Assembly (NCBI GenBank): GCA_965243635.1
Contig: OZ251574.1
Location: forward strand, 3,348,001 to 3,412,000
Direction: 5' to 3'
Source: Rs1 sp000416275
GTDB taxonomy: Bacteria; Pseudomonadota; Gammaproteobacteria; Pseudomonadales; Balneatricaceae
DNA length: 64,000 bases
Under the pieces are notes generated by a model that had not been told where the DNA came from, did no database searches, and worked only from the letters and a program-made list of their open reading frames with translations. The position numbers and the translations under genes were made by a program. Shown here one piece after another: positions 26,549 through 35,626 of the stretch (position 1 is its first letter; every line of letters begins with the position of its first letter).

Positions 26549-27562
26549 ATGAGATTTGCAGAAAAACCAACCCAGTCTGCTGAATATTTACGCCAAGCTA
26601 TACCGCTAATGGTGAAGTATAAAATTCCTCCCAATCCGCTCAACTACGCACTTTGGTATACTTACGTTACGAAGAAAGCTCCAAAACTAAATATTGAGCT
26701 AGAGAAAGCAATTGAGACTTACGGTACTTGCCCTACCCTCGTTTGCGAACAAATGTTCAGAGAACATCTCATAAAAGATGAAATAAATGACGCCGATGGC
26801 TTTCAGTCAAAAGTTATTGGCTTAGTTAACGAGCTTCATGATAAAGCCGGTATAGCAAGTAAATGTGCATCCCAATTTCAAGATGTTCTCAACTCTAGCT
26901 TAACTGAATTACGCAACCAAAAGAGTAAAATTTCTAAAGAGCAAATTATCGAAAGCTTATCTGCCAACACTGACAGTATTAGTAAATCCAACCAGCAATT
27001 TCAGCAGCAGATCATCGCCGCTCAAATGCAAATAGATCAACTTAAAGAAGAACTGCACAGCTCGCGTAACGATCCACGTGTGGACCCTGCCACTAAGTTG
27101 TTTAATCGCCAAGTGTTCGATACAGAAGTGGCACAGCTGGTACAACTCTCCTCTGAGAACATTGCCAGTATTGCAATTTTTGAACTGGATGAGTTTAAGG
27201 CTTTCAATGATAACTTTGGACAGGCGATGGGCGATAAAATAATATTATTTATTGCCAACTTATTAAATAATCAGTGTAAAACTCCCTCGCTGGCGATTCG
27301 CTATTCAGGAACACAGTTTGCAATGATTCTATTGGGCTCTGATCTTGTTCAAGCAACGGAAATATCTGAGTCAATGCGCAAGAAAGTTCAGTCAATTAGG
27401 TTGCGACAAAAAAATTCGGATGCCATAAACAATACCCTATCAGTATCCTTTGGTTTAAGCCAAATACGCGCGGAAGACACTGTAGAGAGCCTCACCAACA
27501 GAATACTGAAAGCCTTGACAACGGCTAGGGAAACAGGAAAAAATAAAATAGTTTTTAGCTGA
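26549..27562 (+). CDS. Protein with degenerate GGDEF domain
   Basis: The 337-residue protein has an N-terminal helical region (1-175) of unknown family, ending in a coiled-coil-like stretch (about 145-178), then a GGDEF-fold domain beginning DPATKLFNRQVFDTEV. The fold is intact (LDEFKAFNDNFGQAMGDKII, SVSFGLS), but the active-site loop reads YSGTQF where active cyclases have GG[DE]EF. It is therefore unlikely to make cyclic di-GMP and may be a binding or scaffold protein. There is no membrane segment. It has AGAAGGA before the ATG and no operon partner. Confidence 0.85.
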   Translation: MRFAEKPTQSAEYLRQAIPLMVKYKIPPNPLNYALWYTYVTKKAPKLNIELEKAIETYGTCPTLVCEQMFREHLIKDEINDADGFQSKVIGLVNELHDKAGIASKCASQFQDVLNSSLTELRNQKSKISKEQIIESLSANTDSISKSNQQFQQQIIAAQMQIDQLKEELHSSRNDPRVDPATKLFNRQVFDTEVAQLVQLSSENIASIAIFELDEFKAFNDNFGQAMGDKIILFIANLLNNQCKTPSLAIRYSGTQFAMILLGSDLVQATEISESMRKKVQSIRLRQKNSDAINNTLSVSFGLSQIRAEDTVESLTNRILKALTTARETGKNKIVFS

Positions 27563-27738
27563 GTAAATAGCCTTTAAATGATCGACCTTACAGCTACTAG
27601 ATATTCAGCTAATCAGGCTCTTAATAGCGACAGAAACTACATATTATCTGGTAAATGCTCAACGAGAATTAGCTACAACAAACCTGAGAGGGAGTGGGAG
27701 ACACGGAGATTATTCCCCTCACTCATTTGAACACTGTG

Positions 27739-28236
27739 TTAGCCTTTTTTAAGCGCTTTCAAGCCCTTGGTAAATCCAGCTAAAGACACCGGAAAATAGA
27801 CAGCTTTTCCGGTGTCTTTAGCTATAAAACCAATAATCCCACGATTGCCGCGCTTAAATTCTTTTAGCATTCTAGCATCGAGCGGAAAGGCAATATTACA
27901 CTCCTTATCGTTACACCTAGCTTTGAGTCCTATCGGTCTGTTTTTGTCTACTTTAAATTGAATATCTTTAGTTGCATCTAATAAACCAGAAACTCGAAAA
28001 GTCACCACTGGATATTTAGGGTGTTGCTTTAAATTAATGGTGGTCACCATTAACGCCTGTTTACCATTCGCTGAAAAGCCTTGAATTAAAAAACAGATTT
28101 CTTTTTTCTCAATAAGCTCACAACGACCCTGCCAGTCCTTAAACGACTTACCGTGAATAGCTCCTGCTAAACTAAATTGCGTGGTGATCAACATTAATAA
28201 GCTAGTTAATACGATTTTAAAGCTCAGTTGTTGCAT
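27739..28236 (-). CDS. Exported IalB-family protein
   Basis: The 165-residue protein has a signal peptide (MQQLSFKIVLTSLLMLITTQ with cleavage near SLAGA) and the IalB pattern FKDWQGRCE...KEICFLIQG, then CNDKECNIAFPLDARMLKEFKRG. The two cysteine pairs suggest disulfides in the periplasm. IalB (invasion-associated locus B) domains occur widely outside pathogens, so the name implies no virulence here; the role is unknown. AAGGA lies 9 nt before the ATG and a nested palindrome (28275-28311) lies just upstream. Confidence 0.82.
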   Translation of the reverse strand: MQQLSFKIVLTSLLMLITTQFSLAGAIHGKSFKDWQGRCELIEKKEICFLIQGFSANGKQALMVTTINLKQHPKYPVVTFRVSGLLDATKDIQFKVDKNRPIGLKARCNDKECNIAFPLDARMLKEFKRGNRGIIGFIAKDTGKAVYFPVSLAGFTKGLKALKKG

Positions 28237-28274
28237 AGATCGATCCTTTATATAGTTATTAATGTTAAGACTAG

Positions 28275-28311
28275 CGGTTTATTCGGTAATTATATACCGA
28301 CTCAAAAACCG
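28275..28311. promoter_or_regulatory. Nested inverted repeats upstream of the IalB-family gene
   Basis: The inner palindrome CGGTAATTATATACCG (28284-28299) sits inside outer arms CGGTTT (28275-28280) and AAACCG (28306-28311). It lies 39 bp before the IalB-family start codon, a reasonable operator position. The binding protein is unknown. The rest of the 28237-28611 gap shows nothing recognisable. Confidence 0.5.
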
Positions 28312-28611
28312 TTTATTTTATAAACACACACTATAAAGTACTGTTAAATATATACAATAAGAAATTTTTGGCAAGACCATAAAAACTCACTACAATACTG
28401 CAATATTAGGTACCCTTTGAACAAGTCTCGCATCTTCCCTGTGGATGATTAAGAGCCTATATCCGCGAAATAAAACACAGTGAAATCAGGTAGATTTTTA
28501 TGCCGATAGACATGAACTCTTATATTTTCATCCAATAATTAGAATGCCCCAACAACAGGTTTCCTAAGGACTTTAAATACGACTTGTAGCAGACATCAGC
28601 TCCGCTATCGT

Positions 28612-29043
28612 CTATTTAACCGTGATGGTTATTTTCTCTGACAATACTGGTTTCTTATGTGGAATATGAACAAAATTTCCTAACAAAAGCTGAAGTGTAT
28701 GCTTCCCAGGGGAAAGAGTTAATAGTCCCTCTGTTTGCCCTCCTCCATAATGTCTAATGTTGTCAGTGGCAGGTAACGGTGTTGAAAAATCAATACTTTT
28801 TATATCTGTGTCTATTAGGATGTGATGATGCCCGGTATTTTTCAGTTTAGCGCCAGCTGGAGCAACTCCCATCTTGGTAAGTCCGAACTGGACTTTAAAT
28901 TGCTGGTTCACAACCTCTCCATCCTGTGGTGAGATCAAATACACTTGAGCTCCCTCTGCTGACTTTGATATTAATTCATTAGCCATTGCGGGGTGTGTCA
29001 TACTCACCGCAACCACCATTGTTGCTAAAATATAATTTTTCAT
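28612..29043 (-). CDS. Exported DUF4399 protein
   Basis: The 143-residue protein has a cleavable signal peptide (MKNYILATMVVAVSMTHPAM, cleavage near AMA-NE) followed by one DUF4399 domain: VYLISPQDGEVVNQQFKVQFGL, the histidine-rich GHHHILIDTD, GGGQTEGLLTLSPGKHTLQLLLGNFVHIPH. The fold is immunoglobulin-like and the function unknown; the conserved histidines could bind metal. GAGGAG precedes the ATG. Confidence 0.87.
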   Translation of the reverse strand: MKNYILATMVVAVSMTHPAMANELISKSAEGAQVYLISPQDGEVVNQQFKVQFGLTKMGVAPAGAKLKNTGHHHILIDTDIKSIDFSTPLPATDNIRHYGGGQTEGLLTLSPGKHTLQLLLGNFVHIPHKKPVLSEKITITVK

Positions 29044-29546
29044 AATTTCTCCTCAACATTATTATTGAATAATTAAAACCATAAAATTCGTTCGCGTTAA
29101 ACGACGTATCAAACACCTATGCCTTAAATGCGTCTATGTGTAGCGACAATAAGACAACTATTAGCTGTTTGTTTTTTGCACATTACCGATATTGCAATAC
29201 TTCTGATAAAAGAGCCAGTGCGATTTTTATACAGCCGCCTAACTAGGTTAGCCGCAAGGTATGAGATCAACTCAAATCGAGTTAATATTGTAGTGATAAA
29301 TTACGACGCCGCTTGCCGTTTTCAATAGAGCCTCAGCCAACAGGAAATCTATTATCCTAACTTGCTGGTTTCATAATCACGGGTCATAATATGCTAAAAA
29401 GTATGGAGTCTAAATATGAAACAGTAGCATCATCAACTACTAAATAGTTGAATTTTGACCCTAATTGTTCCAAACCCGCTAACTACACCACTATTTTGGT
29501 TGCGCTTAGAGCGACGCTATGATTATTTTAATACAGGACAATTTAC
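29044..29546. other. Gene-free divergent interval
   Basis: This space separates the DUF4399 gene from the pseudouridine synthase gene. A 66-codon frame (29128-29328) shows no family features and is not called. No repeats of families 1 or 2 are present. Confidence 0.5.
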
Positions 29547-30260
29547 ATGACTAGTGCCCAGCTACCCGCGCAAATTATAATCGATGATTTTATTGCTCCG
29601 GTGTGCGACGATTTTATCGAGATTTTGTATCAAGATGCCGACATTTTATTGATTAATAAGCCGAGTGGCCTGCTTAGTTTGTCGGCTAAAAATCCGCTTA
29701 ATTGGGATTCCGTGCACTATCGTTTAATCAATGGCCAAACTGGGGTCAGTCCGGCTTTCCCAGAGGCTAAATTACCACACCGGTTAGATTTTGGGACATC
29801 AGGTATTATGGTCGTGGGACTGAATGCTGTAGCGGCACGGCATCTTAATCGACAGTTTCAAGGCCGGACGATTGGCAAGCGCTATATCGCACTGCTAGAC
29901 GGTTGGCTCGCCGACAATCAGGGGAAAATCACAGCCGCAATAGCTAAAGATAAAGAGCTTTTTCCCCGAGTAAAAATCTGCCACAGTACCGGTAAAGCGG
30001 CCATCAGTGAGTACATTGTATTAGATCGACAGATCCAGCCTCGACAGAGCCGAGTGCAGTTTACTCCGATAACCGGTCGCACTCATCAGTTGCGAATTCA
30101 TAGCCAGTCGATAGGCCATCCAATTCTCGGCTGTGATTTGTATCATAATCAGCACAGTGCACAGCTCGCAGAGCGCTTATTGCTACACGCCAGCGACTTA
30201 TATTTCACGCACCCGGCTGATGATAAACAACGTCACGGTCATTGTCCCTGTCCGTTTTAA
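29547..30260 (+). CDS. RluA-family pseudouridine synthase
   Basis: The 237-residue enzyme converts uridine to pseudouridine in structured RNA. It has LYQDADILLINKPSGLLS, the catalytic aspartate in LPHRLDFGTSGIMVVGL, KRYIALLDGW and TGRTHQLRIHSQSIGHPILGCDLY. There is no N-terminal S4 domain, so it resembles RluA (23S U746 and tRNA U32) more than RluC/D; the target is not certain. It stands alone. Confidence 0.9.
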   Translation: MTSAQLPAQIIIDDFIAPVCDDFIEILYQDADILLINKPSGLLSLSAKNPLNWDSVHYRLINGQTGVSPAFPEAKLPHRLDFGTSGIMVVGLNAVAARHLNRQFQGRTIGKRYIALLDGWLADNQGKITAAIAKDKELFPRVKICHSTGKAAISEYIVLDRQIQPRQSRVQFTPITGRTHQLRIHSQSIGHPILGCDLYHNQHSAQLAERLLLHASDLYFTHPADDKQRHGHCPCPF

Positions 30261-30437
30261 TACAGTAATTTAGCTTAGTTAAATCACGTTAACGATCATT
30301 TTTTGAGCGAATAATCTAAGGATTTTCTAGAGAAAAAAGCACGGTGCCGGCGGGAATATCGAGACGATACTGATATGGCAATAGGGATAAAGAAGTAATT
30401 AACCAGCCAAGTACATACTTCGCTGGTTAATGTTCAA

Positions 30438-30594
30438 CCTGAATCCGTGACTTCAAAGTGAATACAGAGTGTAAAATATTGGTTCTACAGTGGCATTGAA
30501 AAATCTTAGCTGCAAGCTCATATGCGTCCTGCATTCGCTAAATAAATGCATCCGTGCATAAAACCCGTAGCTGCAGTGAAGTCACTGATTCAGG
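30438..30594 (+). repeat. MITE-like element, family 1, copy F
   Basis: This 157-bp copy has left end CCTGAATCCGTGACTTCA and right end complementary to CCTGAATCAGTGACTTCA. It keeps the middle segment but lacks the AACCGCTGTAGAATCAAGAG block found in other copies. Flanking pentamers TTCAA/TTCCA match at four positions. It ends 12 bp from the etfA stop codon. The rest of the 30261-30606 gap has no gene. Confidence 0.85.
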
Positions 30595-30606
30595 TTCCAG
30601 ACAACT

Positions 30607-31533
30607 TTACAGCTGCTCTGCCAACTGGGGTACAACTTCAAATAAATCTGCGACCAGTCCATAATCAGCAATTGAAAAGATCGGCGCATCCTCATCTTTG
30701 TTGATCGCCACTATAACTTTGGAGTCTTTCATACCCGCTAAATGCTGAATAGCACCCGAGATACCGACAGCTATATACAGCTCTGGTGCGACAATTTTAC
30801 CGGTTTGTCCCACTTGCATATCATTTGAGACGAAACCTGCATCTACCGCAGCTCTAGAGGCACCTACTGCAGCACCCAACTTATCCGCCACCGCTTCAAG
30901 CAAGCTAAAGTTTTCTCCATTGCCCATACCGCGACCGCCGGAAATAATCACTTTAGCAGAGGTCAACTCTGGCCGTTCAGATGCTACTACTTCCTCTGAA
31001 ACAAAGCGTGATTTCCCGCTATCACAGACCGTCGCTAGCACTTCAATTTCTGCAGATCCCGCTACGGCAGTTTCATCAAAACCGGTCGTTCTCACCGTCA
31101 GCACTTTAATTGCATCGAGCGATTGTACTGTGGCTATTGCATTTCCGGCATAGATTGGACGCTGAAAAGTATCTGCACTCTCAACACTGATAATTTCAGA
31201 TATTTGTGCAACATCTAACAGTGCTGCAACGCCCGGCATGATATTTTTCCCCGAGGTGGTTGCCGCTGCCAATAGGTGGGTTTTACCAGCACTTAGCTCC
31301 ACGATTAATGGCATCATATTTTCCGCTAAGAACTTTTCATAAGCGGGGTTATCTGCAATCAGAACTTTACTAATTCCCGAGATTTTAGCGGCCTGCTCTG
31401 CGACGCTTTGACAATCACTGCCAGCGACTAGGACAGCAACATCGCCACCTATTTGCAGCGCGGCTGTCACGGTATTTAAAGTGGCACTTTTAAGGGTGTC
31501 ATTATCATGTTCTGCAATCACTAAAATGGACAT
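30607..31533 (-). CDS. etfA: Electron transfer flavoprotein alpha subunit
   Basis: With EtfB it forms the FAD-containing heterodimer that takes electrons from acyl-CoA dehydrogenases and hands them to ETF-ubiquinone oxidoreductase. The 308-residue protein ends with the conserved FAD-binding domain (VISGGRGMGNGENFSLLEAV, GASRAAVDAG, VGQTGKIVAPELYIAVGISGAIQHL, NKDEDAPIF). It is 60 bp downstream of etfB. A family 1 repeat lies 12 bp past its stop and may shape the end of this operon's mRNA. Confidence 0.96.
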   Translation of the reverse strand: MSILVIAEHDNDTLKSATLNTVTAALQIGGDVAVLVAGSDCQSVAEQAAKISGISKVLIADNPAYEKFLAENMMPLIVELSAGKTHLLAAATTSGKNIMPGVAALLDVAQISEIISVESADTFQRPIYAGNAIATVQSLDAIKVLTVRTTGFDETAVAGSAEIEVLATVCDSGKSRFVSEEVVASERPELTSAKVIISGGRGMGNGENFSLLEAVADKLGAAVGASRAAVDAGFVSNDMQVGQTGKIVAPELYIAVGISGAIQHLAGMKDSKVIVAINKDEDAPIFSIADYGLVADLFEVVPQLAEQL

Positions 31534-31593
31534 AATATTTTCTCTACTGTTTAAATTCTTTTATATAAATAGCACAAACACAAGGCATCTTAA

Positions 31594-32343
31594 TCAGATA
31601 ACTTTGGCTTCATTTTTAAGCTTATCGACCAGCTCTGTAACATCGGCAACTTTAATACCCGCTTGACGTTCAGCGGGTGCATTGACAGAAACTATTTTGC
31701 TGTGCTCTTTCAAAGTAACACCTAGCTCCTCTACCGTTTTAACCGCTAGTGGCTTGCGCTTGGCCTTCATAATATTAGGCAGTGATGCATATCTGGGCTC
31801 ATTTAAGCGCAAATCAGTGGTGGCGATGATTGGCATATTAAGTTCAATCGTTTGCAGGCCGCCATCGACCTCCCTAGTGACTAATGCTTTGTCATTATTG
31901 ATCACTATTTTAGAGGCGAATGTCCCCTGTGGCATACCGGTTAAAGCGGCTAGCATCTGCCCTGTTTGGTTGTTGTCAGTATCAATCGATTGCTTGCCTA
32001 AGATAACTATAGCTGGCTGTTCAATTTCGACAATTTTTGCCAGCAACTTAGCAACATTTAAAGACTCAAGCTCTTGTTCTGTTTCAACATGTATCGCACG
32101 ATCTGCACCGAGTGCCAACGCCGTACGCAACTGCTCTTGGCAAGCTTTAGGACCTAGTGAAACCGCGACAACTTCCGTTGCGACACCTGCCTCTTTCAAT
32201 CGAATCGCCTCCTCTACTGCAATTTCACAGAACGGGTTCATCGCCATTTTGACATTATTTAAATCGACACCGCTATTATCTGCTTTGACTCTCACTTTAA
32301 CGTTGTAGTCGATAACCCGCTTTACTGTTACTAATACTTTCAT
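31594..32343 (-). CDS. etfB: Electron transfer flavoprotein beta subunit
   Basis: The partner of EtfA, a 249-residue protein that binds AMP. It starts MKVLVTVKRVIDYNVKVRVK and has NPFCEIAVEEAIRLKE, GADRAIHVET and the signature TREVDGGLQTIELNMPIIATTDLRLNEPRYASLPNIMKAK. It begins 8 bp after the preceding acyl-CoA dehydrogenase, so the two are surely cotranscribed and probably translationally linked. Confidence 0.96.
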   Translation of the reverse strand: MKVLVTVKRVIDYNVKVRVKADNSGVDLNNVKMAMNPFCEIAVEEAIRLKEAGVATEVVAVSLGPKACQEQLRTALALGADRAIHVETEQELESLNVAKLLAKIVEIEQPAIVILGKQSIDTDNNQTGQMLAALTGMPQGTFASKIVINNDKALVTREVDGGLQTIELNMPIIATTDLRLNEPRYASLPNIMKAKRKPLAVKTVEELGVTLKEHSKIVSVNAPAERQAGIKVADVTELVDKLKNEAKVI

Positions 32344-32351
32344 AAAAACAC

Positions 32352-34130
32352 CTAGTTTACATGAGAAAAAAACTGTTGTTCTGACAGCGCCATAATGGTA
32401 TCGCTACCAGCTCTTATACTTGCTAAGCAAGCTTGGGTCCTAACTAAAAAGTGCTGCGTGTAAAATTTACAAGTCACTAATTTAGCGTTTAAATAGTCAC
32501 TGTCGCCAGCGTCTAATTGTAATTGTTGCCGTGCGGCGAGATGAGACTTAGCCATTAGCCAGCCCCCCATCAAATAGCCCCATAACTGTAAATAATTTGC
32601 CGCTACACTTCCGCCTTGATCAGGATTCTCCAGCAGCCAGCTAACCGCTTCTTGAGCATCACCCAGAGCATCGGCTAGCGCCCGGCTTAAGTAACAACGC
32701 TGATCTAAGACTGCTAAGTCATCGATAGTCTGCTGTATTTCCTTAAATATTTGCCGAGCTTGTAGCGCTTTATCAGACAGCGTTTTACGATGAGTTAGAT
32801 CCAGCGCTTGGATCCCGGTAGTCCCTTCGTAAATGGTCAAAATTCGCGCATCGCGAACGTGCTGGGCGACTCCTGTCTCCTCTATATATCCTGCCCCCCC
32901 ATACACTTGCATCGCCAGAGAAACTAACTCTTGAGTCAGCTCAGTACACCAGCCCTTCACTATAGGAGTCAAAAAACTAATCTGCGCTTGGAGCGCGCTT
33001 TTTTGCCGCTCTGTAGCGGCGGCTTTTTGATCAGTTTTAAATCCGGCATAATAACAGAGGGCGCGCATTGCCTCAGTGCCAGACTTCATCATCATCAACA
33101 TTCTTCGCACATCGGCAAACTCTATGATGCGCATACTATTGCCGGCTTTATCGCGCCCTTGCACTCTATTACCTGCATACTCAAGGGCAGCTTGGTACGC
33201 ACGTTCAGAGATACCTAAGCCCTGTACAGCTACCCCTTGACGAGCATGGTTCATCATACTAAACATATAGCCTAAACCATGATGTTTTTCACCAACTAAG
33301 TATCCAATCGCGCCACCTTTGTCACCATAACTCATCACACAGGTTGGGCTGCCGTGAATCCCCATTTTATGCTCTAAAGACAGACAGCGCAGATCATTTT
33401 CAGCAGCTGGATTACCCTGCGCATCTAATAAAAATTTCGGCACCACAAATAGCGATATACCTTTAACACCTACGGGGGCGTCTGGCAACCTCGCCAAGAC
33501 TAAATGTATAATATTATCAGTCATTTGATGATCACCCCAAGTGATAAATATCTTTTGTCCTGATATTTTATACTCACCATCAATATATTCGGCCCTAGTT
33601 TTTATCGCCGCTAAGTCACTGCCAGCTCCCGCCTCAGTCAAATTCATGGTGCCGGTCCACTCACCACTAATCAATTTGGCTAAAAACTGTTGTTTTAGCG
33701 TTTCGCTACCGTGTTCAGCGATGGCGGTAATCGCACCTTGCCCCAATAGAGGACAGAGCGAAAAGGCCAAGTTAGCACTTTGCCAAATTTCATTGCACGC
33801 CACCGACAATAAATTCGGCAACCCTTGCCCACCATATGCTTCTGTTGCCGAGAGCGAGGGCCAGCCCTGGGCAATAAACTGCTGATAAGCCCGCGCGAAG
33901 CCAGGAGTTTCACATACTTTATCTCCTTGTAAAGACGCCGCTTGTAGATCTCCTTGGCGATTCAATTCGAGCAGATAATTAACCGCAAATTTTTCGGCCT
34001 CTGCCAGCACTACAGCAGTGAAATCAGTATTGATCTCGTCCCAACTATGCGCCTCACAAAACTGATCAAAGTGTAAAAGATGACCAATCACAAAATTTGC
34101 TTCTTTGTACGGGTGCTGATAATTACTCAT
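32352..34130 (-). CDS. Large acyl-CoA dehydrogenase (DmdC-like, C-terminal extension)
   Basis: A 592-residue FAD-dependent acyl-CoA dehydrogenase that introduces the alpha-beta double bond and passes electrons to ETF. It has MNLTEAGAGSDLAAIKTRAE, YKISGQKIFITWGDHQMTDNI, ARQGVAVQGLGISERAYQAALEYA and the catalytic glutamate in LTIYEGTTGIQALDL. A C-terminal extension of about 120 residues characterises the clade that includes DmdC (methylmercaptopropionyl-CoA dehydrogenase) and long-chain enzymes, so the substrate is unclear. An AAGGGA site precedes the ATG, and the gene is 8 bp upstream of etfB. Confidence 0.9.
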   Translation of the reverse strand: MSNYQHPYKEANFVIGHLLHFDQFCEAHSWDEINTDFTAVVLAEAEKFAVNYLLELNRQGDLQAASLQGDKVCETPGFARAYQQFIAQGWPSLSATEAYGGQGLPNLLSVACNEIWQSANLAFSLCPLLGQGAITAIAEHGSETLKQQFLAKLISGEWTGTMNLTEAGAGSDLAAIKTRAEYIDGEYKISGQKIFITWGDHQMTDNIIHLVLARLPDAPVGVKGISLFVVPKFLLDAQGNPAAENDLRCLSLEHKMGIHGSPTCVMSYGDKGGAIGYLVGEKHHGLGYMFSMMNHARQGVAVQGLGISERAYQAALEYAGNRVQGRDKAGNSMRIIEFADVRRMLMMMKSGTEAMRALCYYAGFKTDQKAAATERQKSALQAQISFLTPIVKGWCTELTQELVSLAMQVYGGAGYIEETGVAQHVRDARILTIYEGTTGIQALDLTHRKTLSDKALQARQIFKEIQQTIDDLAVLDQRCYLSRALADALGDAQEAVSWLLENPDQGGSVAANYLQLWGYLMGGWLMAKSHLAARQQLQLDAGDSDYLNAKLVTCKFYTQHFLVRTQACLASIRAGSDTIMALSEQQFFSHVN

Positions 34131-34322
34131 TGCGCGATCCCTTGCTGGTTTATCTTATTTGAAATAATCGGTACTTGCTTTGATCAAAATCATGCTAACG
34201 ACATGGTGCTGGGCGTAAATCACTATTGTGATGTTCTAATTGACTATTTAGTTTCGCGCCAATCTGACTGACTGGGTTCATCACCCTATTGTCAATCGAG
34301 CAATGTTTGTTAAATCAGATGG

Positions 34323-35474
34323 CTACTGCCTAAATAGCTCTCTTGCGATAATAACCCGCTGAATTTCGCTAGTGCCTTCATAGATAGAAGTTATCCGTAC
34401 ATCTCTAGCGTAGCGCTCTAACGGGTACTCCTTAATGTAACCATAGCCACCTAAGAGCTGCAGCGCGGTATAGCAGGCATCGTTGGCTTTTTCTGAACTA
34501 AACAGTTTAGCCATCGAAGCCTCTTTTGCAAAAGCTAAACCTTTTTGCTTTTTATCCGCGGCATTCATCAACAGCAAGCGAGCGGCTTCAAGCGCCGTAT
34601 AGGCATCGCTCACCATCCACTGCAAACCTTGAAATTTAGCCAGAGGTTGACCAAATTGCTCACGCTGTAATAGATACTCGCGAGCATAGTCCATTGCCGC
34701 TAAACCTATCCCTAACGCCAGCGATCCGATGCCAATCCGCCCACCTGCCAGCTCAGTCACCGCTATTTTAAAGCCACTATTAAGCTCACCCAGCAGGGCA
34801 CTCTTCGGAATTCGACAATTATCAAACAACACCTCGTTAGTCACAGATGCTCTCTGGCCCATTTTGTGCTCAGCCTTTGATATCGTCATACCTGCAGTCC
34901 CCTGCTCTAGCAGGAAGCAAGATATGCCCTTGCCCTTGGCAAGGGTTGCATCAGTCACCGCCCAAACCACCATTACTCCCGCATATTCGGCACTAGTAAT
35001 GAACTGTTTAGCGCCATTGAGCACCCAATCATCACCTTGCAAAATAGCCGTGGTTTTCATATTGGCAGGATCGGAACCCGCACTCGTTTCGGTCAGACAA
35101 AATGCCCCAGCGGGGTATTCTCCCGAGCAAAGTTTTGGTAGATACTGCTGTTTTTGCGGTTCGCTGGCCAGACTTTGGATCACTTCAGCAACCATATTAG
35201 TGACTGACAGGGTGACGGCCGTCGCTGCGCAAGCCCTGGCAATTTCAGTGATCACTAAACTAAACACCACACTACCCGCTTCGGTACCGCCGTATTGACT
35301 ATCAATGTTTAACCCCATAAAGCCAAGCTCAGCCAACTTTTTAAGATTTGTCAAAAAAGCAACTCGATCACCTTCTTCATCAAGTTTTGCCGCAATCGGA
35401 GCCAATTCAGTGCTGGCAAACTTAGCTGCCATTTGCTGAATCATTACTTGGTCTTCACTTAAACTTAGATCCAT
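34323..35474 (-). CDS. Short/medium-chain acyl-CoA dehydrogenase
   Basis: A 383-residue acyl-CoA dehydrogenase of the standard short form. Motifs: FCLTETSAGSDPANMKTTA, WVLNGAKQFITSAEYAGVMVVWA, GRIGIGSLALGIGLAAMDYAREYLLQREQFGQPL, LLGGYGYIKEYPLERYARDVRITSIYEGTSEIQRVIIAR with the catalytic glutamate in YEGT. It belongs to the short-chain or branched-chain class; the exact acyl group is not clear. The gap of 192 bp before the next dehydrogenase and 152 bp after the thiolase suggest additional promoters within the cluster. Confidence 0.93.
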   Translation of the reverse strand: MDLSLSEDQVMIQQMAAKFASTELAPIAAKLDEEGDRVAFLTNLKKLAELGFMGLNIDSQYGGTEAGSVVFSLVITEIARACAATAVTLSVTNMVAEVIQSLASEPQKQQYLPKLCSGEYPAGAFCLTETSAGSDPANMKTTAILQGDDWVLNGAKQFITSAEYAGVMVVWAVTDATLAKGKGISCFLLEQGTAGMTISKAEHKMGQRASVTNEVLFDNCRIPKSALLGELNSGFKIAVTELAGGRIGIGSLALGIGLAAMDYAREYLLQREQFGQPLAKFQGLQWMVSDAYTALEAARLLLMNAADKKQKGLAFAKEASMAKLFSSEKANDACYTALQLLGGYGYIKEYPLERYARDVRITSIYEGTSEIQRVIIARELFRQ

Positions 35475-35525
35475 GTCAATTCTCTATATAAGCTAATTCA
35501 GTGCCTACACTGCACACCCACTCTC

Positions 35526-35583
35526 GATTTTATGCATAATTGCATTTATTTAACCAATCCAAGAGGCGTATCAGCTTGCGCTT
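35526..35583 (-). repeat. MITE-like element, family 1, middle-segment remnant
   Basis: The sequence TTTTATGCATAATTGCATTT and ATCAGCTTGCG match the middle of copies A and C (TTTTATGCACGGATGCATTT, ATGAGCTTGCAG) with substitutions; both ends are gone. It lies inside the beta-oxidation cluster, 44 bp after the thiolase stop. Confidence 0.5.
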
Positions 35584-35626
35584 TAGGGAGGTCATTGGCT
35601 GTAGATATTTGCTGTCAACAAACTCA

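Noticed and set aside
27739..28236. IalB-family protein as a virulence or invasion factor
   Set aside because: The IalB domain is widespread in free-living bacteria and nothing else in the window suggests host interaction of that kind.
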